Below the pieces are notes generated by a model. The model saw nothing but the letters and a program-made list of their open reading frames with translations, was not told where the DNA came from and made no database searches. The translations under genes were made by a program, and so were the position numbers. Below, piece after piece: positions 8,900 to 16,163 of a stretch of 64,000 bases of DNA; the first letter of the stretch is position 1, and each line of letters opens with the position of its first letter. This DNA comes from Rhodoferax sp. OV413 (GTDB taxonomy: Bacteria; Pseudomonadota; Gammaproteobacteria; Burkholderiales; Burkholderiaceae_C). The stretch covers positions 1-64,000 of the forward strand of contig NZ_FNJA01000002.1 of the NCBI RefSeq assembly GCF_900104385.1, given 5' to 3'.

Positions 8900-9102
8900 C
8901 GCGCGCAGCTCAGCGAAGCCAGGGCCGCGGCACGCAGTTCGGCCGAGTGGTGGGGGTCGCGGCCGGCACGGGCGTAGGCGATTTCCATCAGGTCATGGGC
9001 AACGCTGGGGCTGTCCATGGCGGTTTGGGCCACGGAAGCAAAGCGCTGGGTAATGCGCGAAGTCGTGCGGAAAAGAAAGAACTGAACAAACAAGCTAAAC
9101 AT
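8896..9102 (-). CDS. Hypothetical small protein, 68 aa
   Basis: A 68-codon frame with a hydrophobic start (MFSLFVQFFLF) and an Ala-rich amphipathic C-terminal half (DLMEIAYARAGRDPHHSAELRAAALASL). It overlaps the stop of the LysR gene tail to tail by 4 bases. GGTGAT about 8 bases before the ATG could serve as a weak ribosome binding site. The composition resembles a real helical protein more than a shadow frame, but no family is recognised. The rest of the 8900-9255 gap holds a 6-bp hairpin (TCACCG/CGGTGA) near 9110-9127. Confidence 0.45.
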   Translation of the reverse strand: MFSLFVQFFLFRTTSRITQRFASVAQTAMDSPSVAHDLMEIAYARAGRDPHHSAELRAAALASLSCAR

Positions 9103-9255
9103 GGAAACATCACCGTATCAGCGGTGAAAAGTAGGGATGGGGTAAGAATAAGGGTTTTCCCTAGGATTTCAAGCCGTATTCCATGCAGGTATTGCATAAC
9201 CTGCTGCAGCCCTCGATCCAGCCGTCGGCCGCGCCAGCGTAGACTGGGCGCCGCC

Positions 9256-10095
9256 ATGAAGATCCAACTCCTTTCCGACCTGCACCTGGAAGTGCACCCG
9301 CAGTTTGTGCCCACCCCTGCCACCGGCGCCGACGTGCTGGTGCTGGCCGGCGACATCGGCTCCTACCAGGCCGGCTCGCAGCTGCTGGACCTGGAGGATG
9401 CCGATTTCGGCCTGGCCCGCTTTTCCCCGCTGCCGCAGTACGCGGGCTGGCCCACGCCCGTGCTGTTTGTGCCCGGCAACCACGAATACGACGGCCTGGA
9501 CTTCGACACCGCCCATATCCGGCTGCGCGCCACCTGCGAGCGGCTCGGCCTGCAGTGGCTGGAGCGCGAAAGCCTGGTGCTGCAAGGCGTGCGCTTCCTG
9601 GGCACCACTCTGTGGAGCGACTTTGATGCGCTCGGCCCTGACCATACCGACACCGAGGCCACCTTGGGGCAGCAGCTGAAAGCCCGCGACAAGGCCTTTC
9701 GCGCGGCCAACTACTATTTGAAAAAGAACAGCGCCACCCGCCAGGGCGAACCCATGCTGGCCGACGCCATTCGCGAACAGGCGCTGGTTTGCCAGCAATG
9801 GCTGCGCAGCGCGCTGGCCGCGCCGTTTGACGGGCCGACCGTAGTGGTGACTCACTTTGCGCCCAGCCTGCACAGCGCCGACCCGCGCTATGGCCGCACC
9901 CCGGGCACGGCCGGCTTCTGCAATGCGTTGGACGCGCTGCTGCCGCAAGCCCGGCTGTGGCTGCACGGCCATCTGCATGCGCCCAGCGACTACGTGCACC
10001 ACGGCTGCCGGGTGGTGGCGAATCCGCGCGGCTATGCGCGCAAGAACGAGCAGCACGCCTTTCTGCCCAGTTACTGCATAGAGCTATCGAATTAA
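9256..10095 (+). CDS. Calcineurin-like metallophosphoesterase
   Basis: The 279-residue protein has the full dinuclear-metal phosphoesterase set: Asp8-x-His10 (SDLHLE), Asp33 (AGDIG), Asn75-His76-Glu77 (GNHE), His200 (VVTHFAPS) and Gly238-His239-Leu-His241 (GHLH). It probably hydrolyses a phosphomono- or diester in the cytoplasm; the substrate cannot be told from sequence. ATG 9256 is the first Met and starts directly at the domain (MKIQLLSDLHLE). Its last codons (ELSN and TAA) fall inside a dispersed-repeat copy shared with the convergent TetR gene. Confidence 0.93.
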   Translation: MKIQLLSDLHLEVHPQFVPTPATGADVLVLAGDIGSYQAGSQLLDLEDADFGLARFSPLPQYAGWPTPVLFVPGNHEYDGLDFDTAHIRLRATCERLGLQWLERESLVLQGVRFLGTTLWSDFDALGPDHTDTEATLGQQLKARDKAFRAANYYLKKNSATRQGEPMLADAIREQALVCQQWLRSALAAPFDGPTVVVTHFAPSLHSADPRYGRTPGTAGFCNALDALLPQARLWLHGHLHAPSDYVHHGCRVVANPRGYARKNEQHAFLPSYCIELSN

Positions 10096-10135
10096 GAGCA
10101 GCTTGCGCTTATCCAATATGCGCTAGCGGCCATTT
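10081..10135. repeat. Dispersed palindromic repeat, copy 3 (shared gene ends)
   Basis: GAGCTATC...GCAGCTTGCGCTTATCC...TGCGCTAGCGGCCATTT. It encodes the last residues and stop of the metallophosphoesterase gene on the plus strand and the last codons plus TAG of the TetR gene on the minus strand. Confidence 0.75.
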
Positions 10136-10749
10136 AGACCCTCAAAGCAGGTGCCCAGCACCCAGTCGATGATCTGGCTGTCGCTGTGCTGGCCGCTGGC
10201 CTGCAGGAAGCCCAGCACCGGGTCGCAGGCGCGCGCATACAAGGTGTAGAGCACCGCAATCGCCGGGAACTGCGGGCTGATCTGGCCGGCCTTTTGCGCC
10301 GCCTGGATCCAGCCGCCCAACTGGTCGCTGACCTGCACCAGCGCTTCCAGATAGGCCTGGTTGCCCATCAGATTCGCCCGCAGGCTGGAGTTCTGGCTGG
10401 GCAGCGACGGCATTTCGCCGGCCAGCTGCACCTCCATGGCCCAGCGCACCATGGCTTTCAGCTTGGCCAGCGGCGTATCGGTAGGCGGCAGGGTCAGCAG
10501 GAACGCCTGGGTGCGGTGCAGCACACGCACCATGGCGGCGGCGGCCAGGTCTTCCTTGCTGGGGAAATGCTTGTACAGGCTGGCCTTGGCAATGCCCACG
10601 CCGGCCGCCACTTCGTCCACCGTCATCGCCTCGAAGCCCTTCTCGGCCAGCAGGCGGTTCACGGTTTGCACGATGGCCTCTTCCCGCGCCTGCAGCATCT
10701 GCTGCTTGAAAGAGACTTTGGGCGATTTGGGCGTGAGGGCGGGTTTCAT
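10123..10749 (-). CDS. TetR-family transcriptional regulator
   Basis: A 208-residue protein with an N-terminal HTH at about residues 24-68 (AIVQTVNRLLAEKGFEAMTV, then VGIAKASLYKHFPSKEDL) and an all-helical ligand-binding domain after it. It is expected to act as a dimeric repressor. It has no divergent target gene immediately upstream: the next gene upstream is the Ala/Ser-rich protein at 11091, divergent across 340 bases of AT-rich DNA, and could be a target. The TAG stop and last codons lie inside a dispersed repeat. Confidence 0.93.
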   Translation of the reverse strand: MKPALTPKSPKVSFKQQMLQAREEAIVQTVNRLLAEKGFEAMTVDEVAAGVGIAKASLYKHFPSKEDLAAAAMVRVLHRTQAFLLTLPPTDTPLAKLKAMVRWAMEVQLAGEMPSLPSQNSSLRANLMGNQAYLEALVQVSDQLGGWIQAAQKAGQISPQFPAIAVLYTLYARACDPVLGFLQASGQHSDSQIIDWVLGTCFEGLNGR

Positions 10750-11090
10750 GCCGCGATTTTAGCCCCACGCGTTCTTGGAACGATGTAGGTGGCTATTTCG
10801 CTACCGGGCGGTCACAAAACGCAGGCCAAGTCTTGGTGCACCTAGACCCTGCCCTCTAAATGCCATGGATATTATTTTATCCATTATGGACCATTAATTT
10901 TACAGTACCAAAATCGATAAAAACCCCATATATCGGTATTTATGTTTCGATATATATATCCTATGTACCAAACGGGTTGAGTTGTGTAAAGCAAGGTAAT
11001 CAAGCTGGTTTTCACACGGCTTATTAATCCTGTAACTCATAGTTACGTGGCAGAATTTATTTACCCATTCAACTACCAAAAGGGATATTC
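10750..11090. promoter_or_regulatory. AT-rich divergent leader before the FlgH-like cluster (341 bp)
   Basis: Base composition changes sharply: about 10860-11060 is far richer in A/T than its surroundings, with stacked TATATAT and ATCGATAAAAA tracts. GTAACT (11032-11037) and AGTTAC (11041-11046) form an inverted repeat with a 3-base spacer about 45 bases before the next ATG. The region probably holds the promoter of the 11091 operon; it could be a nucleoid-protein binding site. No sigma-28 promoter pattern was found. Confidence 0.45.
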
Positions 11091-11483
11091 ATGAAAGTCA
11101 ACAATTCGACTGCCGCCACCGGCAATACCGCATTGGCTGCTGCAACCACTGCCAAAAAATCGGCAGTGGGCGCATTTGAAAAAAATTCCAAAGATTTTGG
11201 TCCCATTGCCGCTTCGGCGATTGGATTGGGTAAGGCTGCAGTACAAAACAGCAGCACCCTCAGCAAAGTAGTCAATAGCGTTGAAAGCAGCGTCAAGGAA
11301 GCGGCGAATAACACCGTAGCCCTGGCCAATGAGAGCACCGAAGGGCTGAAGTCGGCTTACAACAAGGTGTCCAGCGGCGTCAGCTCGGCCGCCAGCGGCA
11401 TCGGCAGCGCGGCCAGCGCGATTGCCGGCTACGCCGATGCAGGGCTGTCGGCCGGTGTGCAAGCGGTGAGCGCCCTGGCCTGA
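11091..11483 (+). CDS. Ala/Ser-rich protein of unknown function, 130 aa
   Basis: The product is built almost only from Ala, Ser, Gly, Val, Asn, Lys and Thr and contains no Cys or Trp. It looks like a long amphipathic helical array (KVVNSVESSVKEAANNTVAL, then GVSSAASGIGSAASAIAG). No classical signal peptide is visible: the N-terminus MKVNNSTAATGNTALAAATT is polar. The composition recalls secreted or surface-exposed structural proteins. AAGGGA sits 8 bases before the ATG. It starts a same-strand trio with a lipoprotein and an FlgH-like protein, suggesting a cell-envelope role. The family is not recognised. Confidence 0.75.
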   Translation: MKVNNSTAATGNTALAAATTAKKSAVGAFEKNSKDFGPIAASAIGLGKAAVQNSSTLSKVVNSVESSVKEAANNTVALANESTEGLKSAYNKVSSGVSSAASGIGSAASAIAGYADAGLSAGVQAVSALA

Positions 11484-11511
11484 ATCCGGCCTGTTCACAG
11501 CGCATAAAGCC

Positions 11512-12063
11512 ATGGTTATTCTCCCGAAACTTTATCGCCTGCTGTGGATTGGCGCCTTGTGCGGAATACAAACGGCGTGCTCCATATTTACACCGGTTCC
11601 GTTGATGGAATTGGTCAAAGCCTCGGGTATTGCCGCCAGCACCGTGATTGCGGTCGGCCCCAGCAAAGCCACGGATACGGTCTACCATATCCACCCGACA
11701 TTCAATAAATTGTGTATCGAGCTGAATCCGCATTCGCAGGCGGTAGAAATACTGCCGGCCTTGCAATCAGAATTACGCTTACACCAGATTGAAAGCCGAA
11801 TCTACGAGGCGGGTACGGGGGGCAATAACTGTGAAATATGGCTGCATTATGTGGCCTATATTGAATGGGCGATTCCACCCTTCACCAATGAATATAAGAC
11901 CTACCTCACCACCGCCAACCTGACCTTGCGCAACGCGGACGGCAAGGTGTTATCGCGCAGCAGCTACTCCCTGGACCCGGTGTACGGCATGGGCAAGTGG
12001 TCGTCGATGCGCAGCAAGATCGCCCCCGCTGTGACGGCCATCGTCACCGGTTTTGAGAATTGA
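11512..12063 (+). CDS. Predicted outer-membrane lipoprotein, 183 aa
   Basis: A type II signal peptide (residues 1-22) ends in a lipobox with Cys23 (GIQTAC). The mature part has the pattern CIELN near residue 63, one further Cys in NNCEIW and a beta-rich C-terminal half (YKTYLTTANLTLRNADGKVL). This layout resembles the Sbal_3080-type lipoproteins, but that assignment is tentative. It starts 28 bases after the Ala/Ser-rich gene and ends 49 bases before the FlgH-like gene, so the three probably form one operon. It may act as a partner or pilotin for the ring protein; that is inference. Confidence 0.8.
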   Translation: MVILPKLYRLLWIGALCGIQTACSIFTPVPLMELVKASGIAASTVIAVGPSKATDTVYHIHPTFNKLCIELNPHSQAVEILPALQSELRLHQIESRIYEAGTGGNNCEIWLHYVAYIEWAIPPFTNEYKTYLTTANLTLRNADGKVLSRSSYSLDPVYGMGKWSSMRSKIAPAVTAIVTGFEN

Positions 12064-12112
12064 CTGGCGCCGCCGGTGCCCCCGCCACGCAGACAATCCG
12101 CAAAGGACTCCC

Positions 12113-12829
12113 ATGCAACACGCTCTCCAACACACCCTGGCCCGCTGCCTGGTCGCGCTTCTGCTACCCGTGGCAGCGCTCATTTCGGGCTGCGCCAGCT
12201 CGGACAGCATCATCCCGCCGCCGGTGCGCGCCAATCCGCTGCCGCAGCCCATGGATGTAGAACCGGCCGTGACCGGCGCGATCTTCCGCAAGCACATGAC
12301 CAGCGGCTCGCTGTTTTCCGACCGCCGCCGGCCGCACAAGATCGGTGACGCGCTAAAGATCGACATTGCCGAAAACCTCAGCGCCAGCAGCGAGCTGAGC
12401 ACCGACACCAGCCGGGCCACCACGCTGGCCTCCAAAGGCCCGGGCTCCAACTCGAATTCGCTGGGCGGCATCCTCAAGGGCATCATGAACATCGATGCCA
12501 GCGCCTCGGGCAGCGATACCTACAAGGGTTCGGGCAATACCGAGAGCAGCAACAAGTTCTCGGGCCGCCTGGCCGCCGCGGTGATCAATGTGCAGTCCAA
12601 CGGCTACCTGGTGGTGGCCGGCGAGCGCAGCATTGCGTTCAACAGCGGCATCAGCACCCTGCGCTTCTCGGGCGTGGTGAATCCGCTGGACATCACCAAC
12701 GGCAACGTGGTGGCCTCCAGCGATGTGGTCGATGCACGGCTGGAGCTGGTGGGCCGCGGCGATGTATCGGACGCCGCATCGCGTTCCTGGATCCAGAAGA
12801 TCCTGGCCAAAAGCTTGTCTTTTTGGTGA
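12113..12829 (+). CDS. FlgH-like flagellar L-ring protein (orphan)
   Basis: A 238-residue lipoprotein with a signal peptide and lipobox Cys27 (ALISGC). It keeps the FlgH landmarks: SLFSDRRRPHKIGDALKIDI near residues 64-83, the Gly/Ser-rich loop, a SNGYLVVAGER beta segment and a closing WIQKILAKSLSFW. FlgH forms the outer-membrane bushing of the flagellar rod. No other rod, ring or hook gene is nearby, so this copy is outside any flagellar operon. Start: ATG 12113 after AAAGGA; a longer frame from 12053 lacks a signal peptide. It may be a paralogue adapted to another envelope machine, or a relocated true flgH. Confidence 0.85.
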   Translation: MQHALQHTLARCLVALLLPVAALISGCASSDSIIPPPVRANPLPQPMDVEPAVTGAIFRKHMTSGSLFSDRRRPHKIGDALKIDIAENLSASSELSTDTSRATTLASKGPGSNSNSLGGILKGIMNIDASASGSDTYKGSGNTESSNKFSGRLAAAVINVQSNGYLVVAGERSIAFNSGISTLRFSGVVNPLDITNGNVVASSDVVDARLELVGRGDVSDAASRSWIQKILAKSLSFW

Positions 12830-12841
12830 TGTGCTGAGAGC

Positions 12842-13762
12842 CTAGACGATAGGTTCCAGCAGAGCGGCAGTCGCGGCCTCGGTCAAGGCCGCGCTCAAGG
12901 TGTCCAGCACCTCGGACTGCAGGTTCCAGCAGTGCCAGTAGAGCTGGATCGGCAGCGCCTGGCTGGGCGCCAGGTTCACCAGTTCACCTTGCGCGATCAG
13001 CCCGCGCACCAGCAGCTCGGGCAATACGCTGGCCCCCCAGCCGGCCCGCACCGCGCGCACCTGGCCTTCGGAGCTGGGCACAAACACCTGGCGCAAGGCC
13101 ACGCGCTTCAGGCCGAACACCTGGTTGACGAACTCGCGCTGCATATCGTCCTTGCGGTTGAAGGCGACGAACGGCACATTGCGGAAGTTGTGCGCGGTCA
13201 GCCCGTGCGGCAGGTGCTGGCGCGCGTAGTCGGCCTGGGCCACGGCCACGTAGCGCATCGCCCCCAGCGGTACCACCTTGCAGCCGCGCAAGGCCTGCTT
13301 CAGCGTCGTCACACAGCCCATCACCTGGCCTTCGCGCAGCCATTCCTGGGTGAAATCCTGGTCGTCGGTAATGATCTCCAGTGGCAGGCCCTGGGCCACC
13401 ACGGCCTGTAACGCACCCATCGCCCAGGTGGCGATGCTGTCGGCGTTGATGGCGATCGACACCCGTTCCTCGTCGCGCGCGCCGCCCATGGCGCTGGGCG
13501 CCAGCTCCTGCATGTCGCGCTCCAGGTCGGCGCGCAACAGGCGCAGCTGCTTGGTGTGCTTGATCAGCAGATGGCCGGCCGCCGTCGGCTTGAGCGGGCG
13601 GCTGCGCACCACCAGCACCGTGCCGGCCTGCGCCTCCAGCGAGCGCAGGCGCTGCGACACCGCCGACTGGGTGATGTTCAGCCGCTGGGCGGCCCGCTCG
13701 AAACCGCCCTCTTCTACGATGGCGGCCAGGCATTCGAGGGCGTCAGGATCAAGTGTGCTCAT
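12842..13762 (-). CDS. argP: LysR-family regulator, ArgP type
   Basis: The 306-residue protein matches the ArgP/IciA branch: N-terminus LDPDALECLAAIVEEGGFERAAQRLNITQSAVSQRLRSLE, effector-domain segments ITDDQDFTQEWLREG and FNRKDDMQREFV, and a normal length. ArgP controls amino-acid export and metabolism in response to lysine or arginine. Here it lies 9 bases downstream of dadA on the same strand, so the two are probably cotranscribed, unlike the usual placement next to a lysine/arginine exporter gene. It is convergent with the FlgH-like gene. Confidence 0.88.
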   Translation of the reverse strand: MSTLDPDALECLAAIVEEGGFERAAQRLNITQSAVSQRLRSLEAQAGTVLVVRSRPLKPTAAGHLLIKHTKQLRLLRADLERDMQELAPSAMGGARDEERVSIAINADSIATWAMGALQAVVAQGLPLEIITDDQDFTQEWLREGQVMGCVTTLKQALRGCKVVPLGAMRYVAVAQADYARQHLPHGLTAHNFRNVPFVAFNRKDDMQREFVNQVFGLKRVALRQVFVPSSEGQVRAVRAGWGASVLPELLVRGLIAQGELVNLAPSQALPIQLYWHCWNLQSEVLDTLSAALTEAATAALLEPIV

Positions 13763-13771
13763 GCGCGGAAT

Positions 13772-15055
13772 TTAACCGGTGTTGCGCAGCCCGCTAAAAC
13801 CGTTGCTATAACGCGCCAGCGTCAGGCCATCCATGCTGATCTCGGTGGGCCGGTTGGACAACAGATCGGCCATGACCCGGCCGGTGCCGGCGGCCATGGT
13901 CCAGCCCAGCGTGCCGTGGCCGGTGGAGATTTGCAGGTTCGGATACGGTGTGCCGCCGAGCACCGGTGTGCCGTCGGGCGTCATCGGGCGCAAACCAGTC
14001 CAGAACTCGGCTCTGGAGGTGTCTCCACCCTTGGGGAACAGGTCGGTTACCACGTGGTTCAGGGTGGCGCGGCGCTCTTCGCGCAGCTGCAGGTTGTAGC
14101 CGCCCAGCTCGGCCGTGCCGCCGACGCGGATGCGGTCGCCCAGGCGCGTCACGGCGACCTTGTGGGTTTCGTCCATGACTGTGGATTCGGGTGCGCAGGC
14201 CGCGTCGGTGATCGGCACGGTGATCGAATAGCCCTTGACCGGGTACACCGGCAGGTTGAAGCCCAGCGGCTTGAGCAGAATCGGCGAATAGCTGCCCAGC
14301 GCCACCAGGTAGCTGTCTGCCTGCAGCAGGCCGGCGCTGGTGTGCACGCCGGTGATCTTGGCGCCGTCGGCCGCAATCCGGTCGATCTGCACGCCGTAGC
14401 GGAACTGCACGCCCAGGGCCTCGGCCATCTTGGCCAGCGCATTGGTGAACTTGAAGCAGTCGCCGGTTTCGTCGCCCGGCAGGCGCAGCGCGCCGACGAA
14501 CTTTTCCTTCACTAGCTTCAGCGCCGGCTCGTATTGCAGGTAGGCCTCGCGGTCCAGCACCTGGAACGGCACGCCGTACTGCTGCAGGATCTCGATGTCC
14601 TTGGCCGTGCCGTCCAGCTGCTTCTGGGTGCGGAACAGCTGCAGCGTGCCCTGGCTGCGCTCGTCGTAGCTAATGCCGGTGTCGGCGCGCAGCTGTTTCA
14701 GGCAGTCGCGGCTGTACTCGGCCAGCCGCACCATGCGCGCCTTGTTGATCTGGTAGCGGGCCTCGGTGCAGTTGCGCAGCATCTGCGCACCCCAGCGCCA
14801 CATGGCCGGGTCGAGCAGCGGGCGGATCACCAGCGGGCTGTGGTGCATCAGCATCCACTGGATCGCCTTCAGCGGCACACCCGGGCCGGCCCAGGGCGAC
14901 GAGTAGCCGGGCGACACCTCGCCCGCATTGCCGTAGCTGGTCTCCAGCGCGGGGCCGGGTTGGCGGTCCACCACGGTTACCTGGTGGCCGGCTTTGGCCA
15001 GGTAGTACGCGGTACAGGTGCCAATCACCCCACTGCCCAGGATCAGAACTTTCAT
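13772..15055 (-). CDS. dadA: D-amino-acid dehydrogenase, small subunit type
   Basis: The 427-residue FAD-dependent enzyme oxidatively deaminates D-amino acids such as D-alanine to 2-oxo acids and passes electrons to the respiratory chain. The N-terminal Rossmann motif GSGVIG is at residues 7-12, the family segment [21 protein letters not shown] follows, and the C-terminal FAD motif [20 protein letters not shown] is present. ATG 15055 puts the FAD motif at its normal distance from the N-terminus. It is followed directly by argP. Its upstream 90 bases carry four TCTAAT/ATTAGA half-sites. Confidence 0.95.
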   Translation of the reverse strand: MKVLILGSGVIGTCTAYYLAKAGHQVTVVDRQPGPALETSYGNAGEVSPGYSSPWAGPGVPLKAIQWMLMHHSPLVIRPLLDPAMWRWGAQMLRNCTEARYQINKARMVRLAEYSRDCLKQLRADTGISYDERSQGTLQLFRTQKQLDGTAKDIEILQQYGVPFQVLDREAYLQYEPALKLVKEKFVGALRLPGDETGDCFKFTNALAKMAEALGVQFRYGVQIDRIAADGAKITGVHTSAGLLQADSYLVALGSYSPILLKPLGFNLPVYPVKGYSITVPITDAACAPESTVMDETHKVAVTRLGDRIRVGGTAELGGYNLQLREERRATLNHVVTDLFPKGGDTSRAEFWTGLRPMTPDGTPVLGGTPYPNLQISTGHGTLGWTMAAGTGRVMADLLSNRPTEISMDGLTLARYSNGFSGLRNTG

Positions 15056-15102
15056 GCGGCGCTCGCTTTTGTGAAAAGTGGTAACAAGCCGCAATATAAG
15101 TT

Positions 15103-15155
15103 GGTCTAATTTTTTAAGCCATAGTCCATTAGAAGATCTAATTCTGAATTAGACC
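15103..15155. promoter_or_regulatory. Cluster of TCTAAT/ATTAGA half-sites upstream of dadA
   Basis: GGTCTAAT (15103-15110), ATTAGA (15128-15133), TCTAAT (15137-15142) and AATTAGACC (15147-15155) form two nested inverted pairs. They lie between dadA and the 3' end of the LysR gene, overlapping its stop codon. The arrangement fits an operator for dadA; the binding protein is unknown. Another TCTAAT lies at 16082-16087, just upstream of the LysR gene. Confidence 0.45.
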
Positions 15156-16078
15156 GGGTTTTCACCCATGTCGGCAAACAAGGCCAGCAGCCGCTGGCGC
15201 AGCCACACATTGCCGGGGTCGGTCTCGAAACGCCGGCTCCAGTACAGCGATACGGTGAAGTCGCGCACCGGCATATCGGGCTCGGCGATGGCATAGCCGC
15301 CAGCCGCCACAAAGCCACGCGCAATGTTCAGCGGCATCAGCACGGCCAGGTCGCTCTCGCGCACAATGGACGGCAGCGCCAGAAAATGCGCAGCCGTCAG
15401 CCGCACCTGGCCGTCGAGCTTGAGCAACTGCAGGATGCGCAGGGTTTGCGCATGCGAGCGCACGGCCACAAAGTCCAGCTGGCGCAAGTCCGCCAGCGCC
15501 AGGGTCTGGCCGGGCTGCTGTCGCGCCAGCAGCGGGTGGCCGGCGCGCAGCAGGATGCTGTAGCGGTCTTGCAGCACCTGGGCGCGCTGGGTGTTCTGGG
15601 TGTTGGCCACCGAGGGCAGGAAGCCGAGCGCGAAGTCGATGGCGCCGCTGTCCAGCGCCGGGGCGATCTGGTCGTGCGGCCAGGGGCTGGACTCCAGCCG
15701 CACACCCGGCGCGCGCTGGTGCAAGTCAGCCATCAGCGGCGGCAGAAAGCGCGCCTCGCCGATGTCGCTGAGGTGCAGGCGGAAGGTCTTGCCGGACGCC
15801 GCCGGGTCGAACTGGCTGGCCTCGCCCAGGGCCTGCTCCAGCGTGGCCAACGCTTGCTGCACCGCCACCGCCAGCCGCTCGGAACGCGGCGTGGGCGCGA
15901 CACCGCCGGGGGCCCGCACAAACAACGCATCGCCCAGCAGCAGGCGCAGCCGCGTCAGCCCCTGGCTGGCCGCCGGCTGGGTCAGGCCCAGGCGCTCGGC
16001 CGCGCGGCTGACGTTGCGCGTGCTGTAGATGGCGTCGAAGACCCGCAGCAGGTTCAGGTCGATGTCGTTGATATGCAT
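15149..16078 (-). CDS. LysR-family regulator of the mandelate cluster (putative)
   Basis: The 309-residue protein starts MHINDIDLNLLRVFDAIYST and has a typical HTH (NVSRAAERLGLTQPAASQGLTRLR) plus a LysR effector domain. It is transcribed divergently from the benzoylformate decarboxylase gene across 85 bases holding a perfect inverted repeat. That layout is standard for a LysR activator of the adjacent operon, so mandelate or benzoylformate is a likely inducer (inference). Its stop codon overlaps the half-site cluster before dadA. Confidence 0.9.
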   Translation of the reverse strand: MHINDIDLNLLRVFDAIYSTRNVSRAAERLGLTQPAASQGLTRLRLLLGDALFVRAPGGVAPTPRSERLAVAVQQALATLEQALGEASQFDPAASGKTFRLHLSDIGEARFLPPLMADLHQRAPGVRLESSPWPHDQIAPALDSGAIDFALGFLPSVANTQNTQRAQVLQDRYSILLRAGHPLLARQQPGQTLALADLRQLDFVAVRSHAQTLRILQLLKLDGQVRLTAAHFLALPSIVRESDLAVLMPLNIARGFVAAGGYAIAEPDMPVRDFTVSLYWSRRFETDPGNVWLRQRLLALFADMGENPV

Positions 16079-16099
16079 GAATCTAATACTTCTTAGTCA

Positions 16100-16122
16100 G
16101 ATCATTGTATGGACGAATGATC
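16100..16122. promoter_or_regulatory. LysR-type operator in the divergent promoter
   Basis: GATCATT (16100-16106) and AATGATC (16116-16122) are a perfect 7-bp inverted repeat with a 9-base spacer, giving the T-N11-A form expected for LysR proteins. The site lies midway between the LysR start and the benzoylformate decarboxylase start. Confidence 0.65.
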
Positions 16123-16163
16123 GCCTGCAACCGAAGATCCAGGCCATCCCAGGAGACCTCTGC

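Noticed and set aside
11091-12829. Calling the trio a flagellar gene cluster
   Set aside because: Only the FlgH-like protein is flagellar in type; rod, hook, P-ring and motor genes are absent here.
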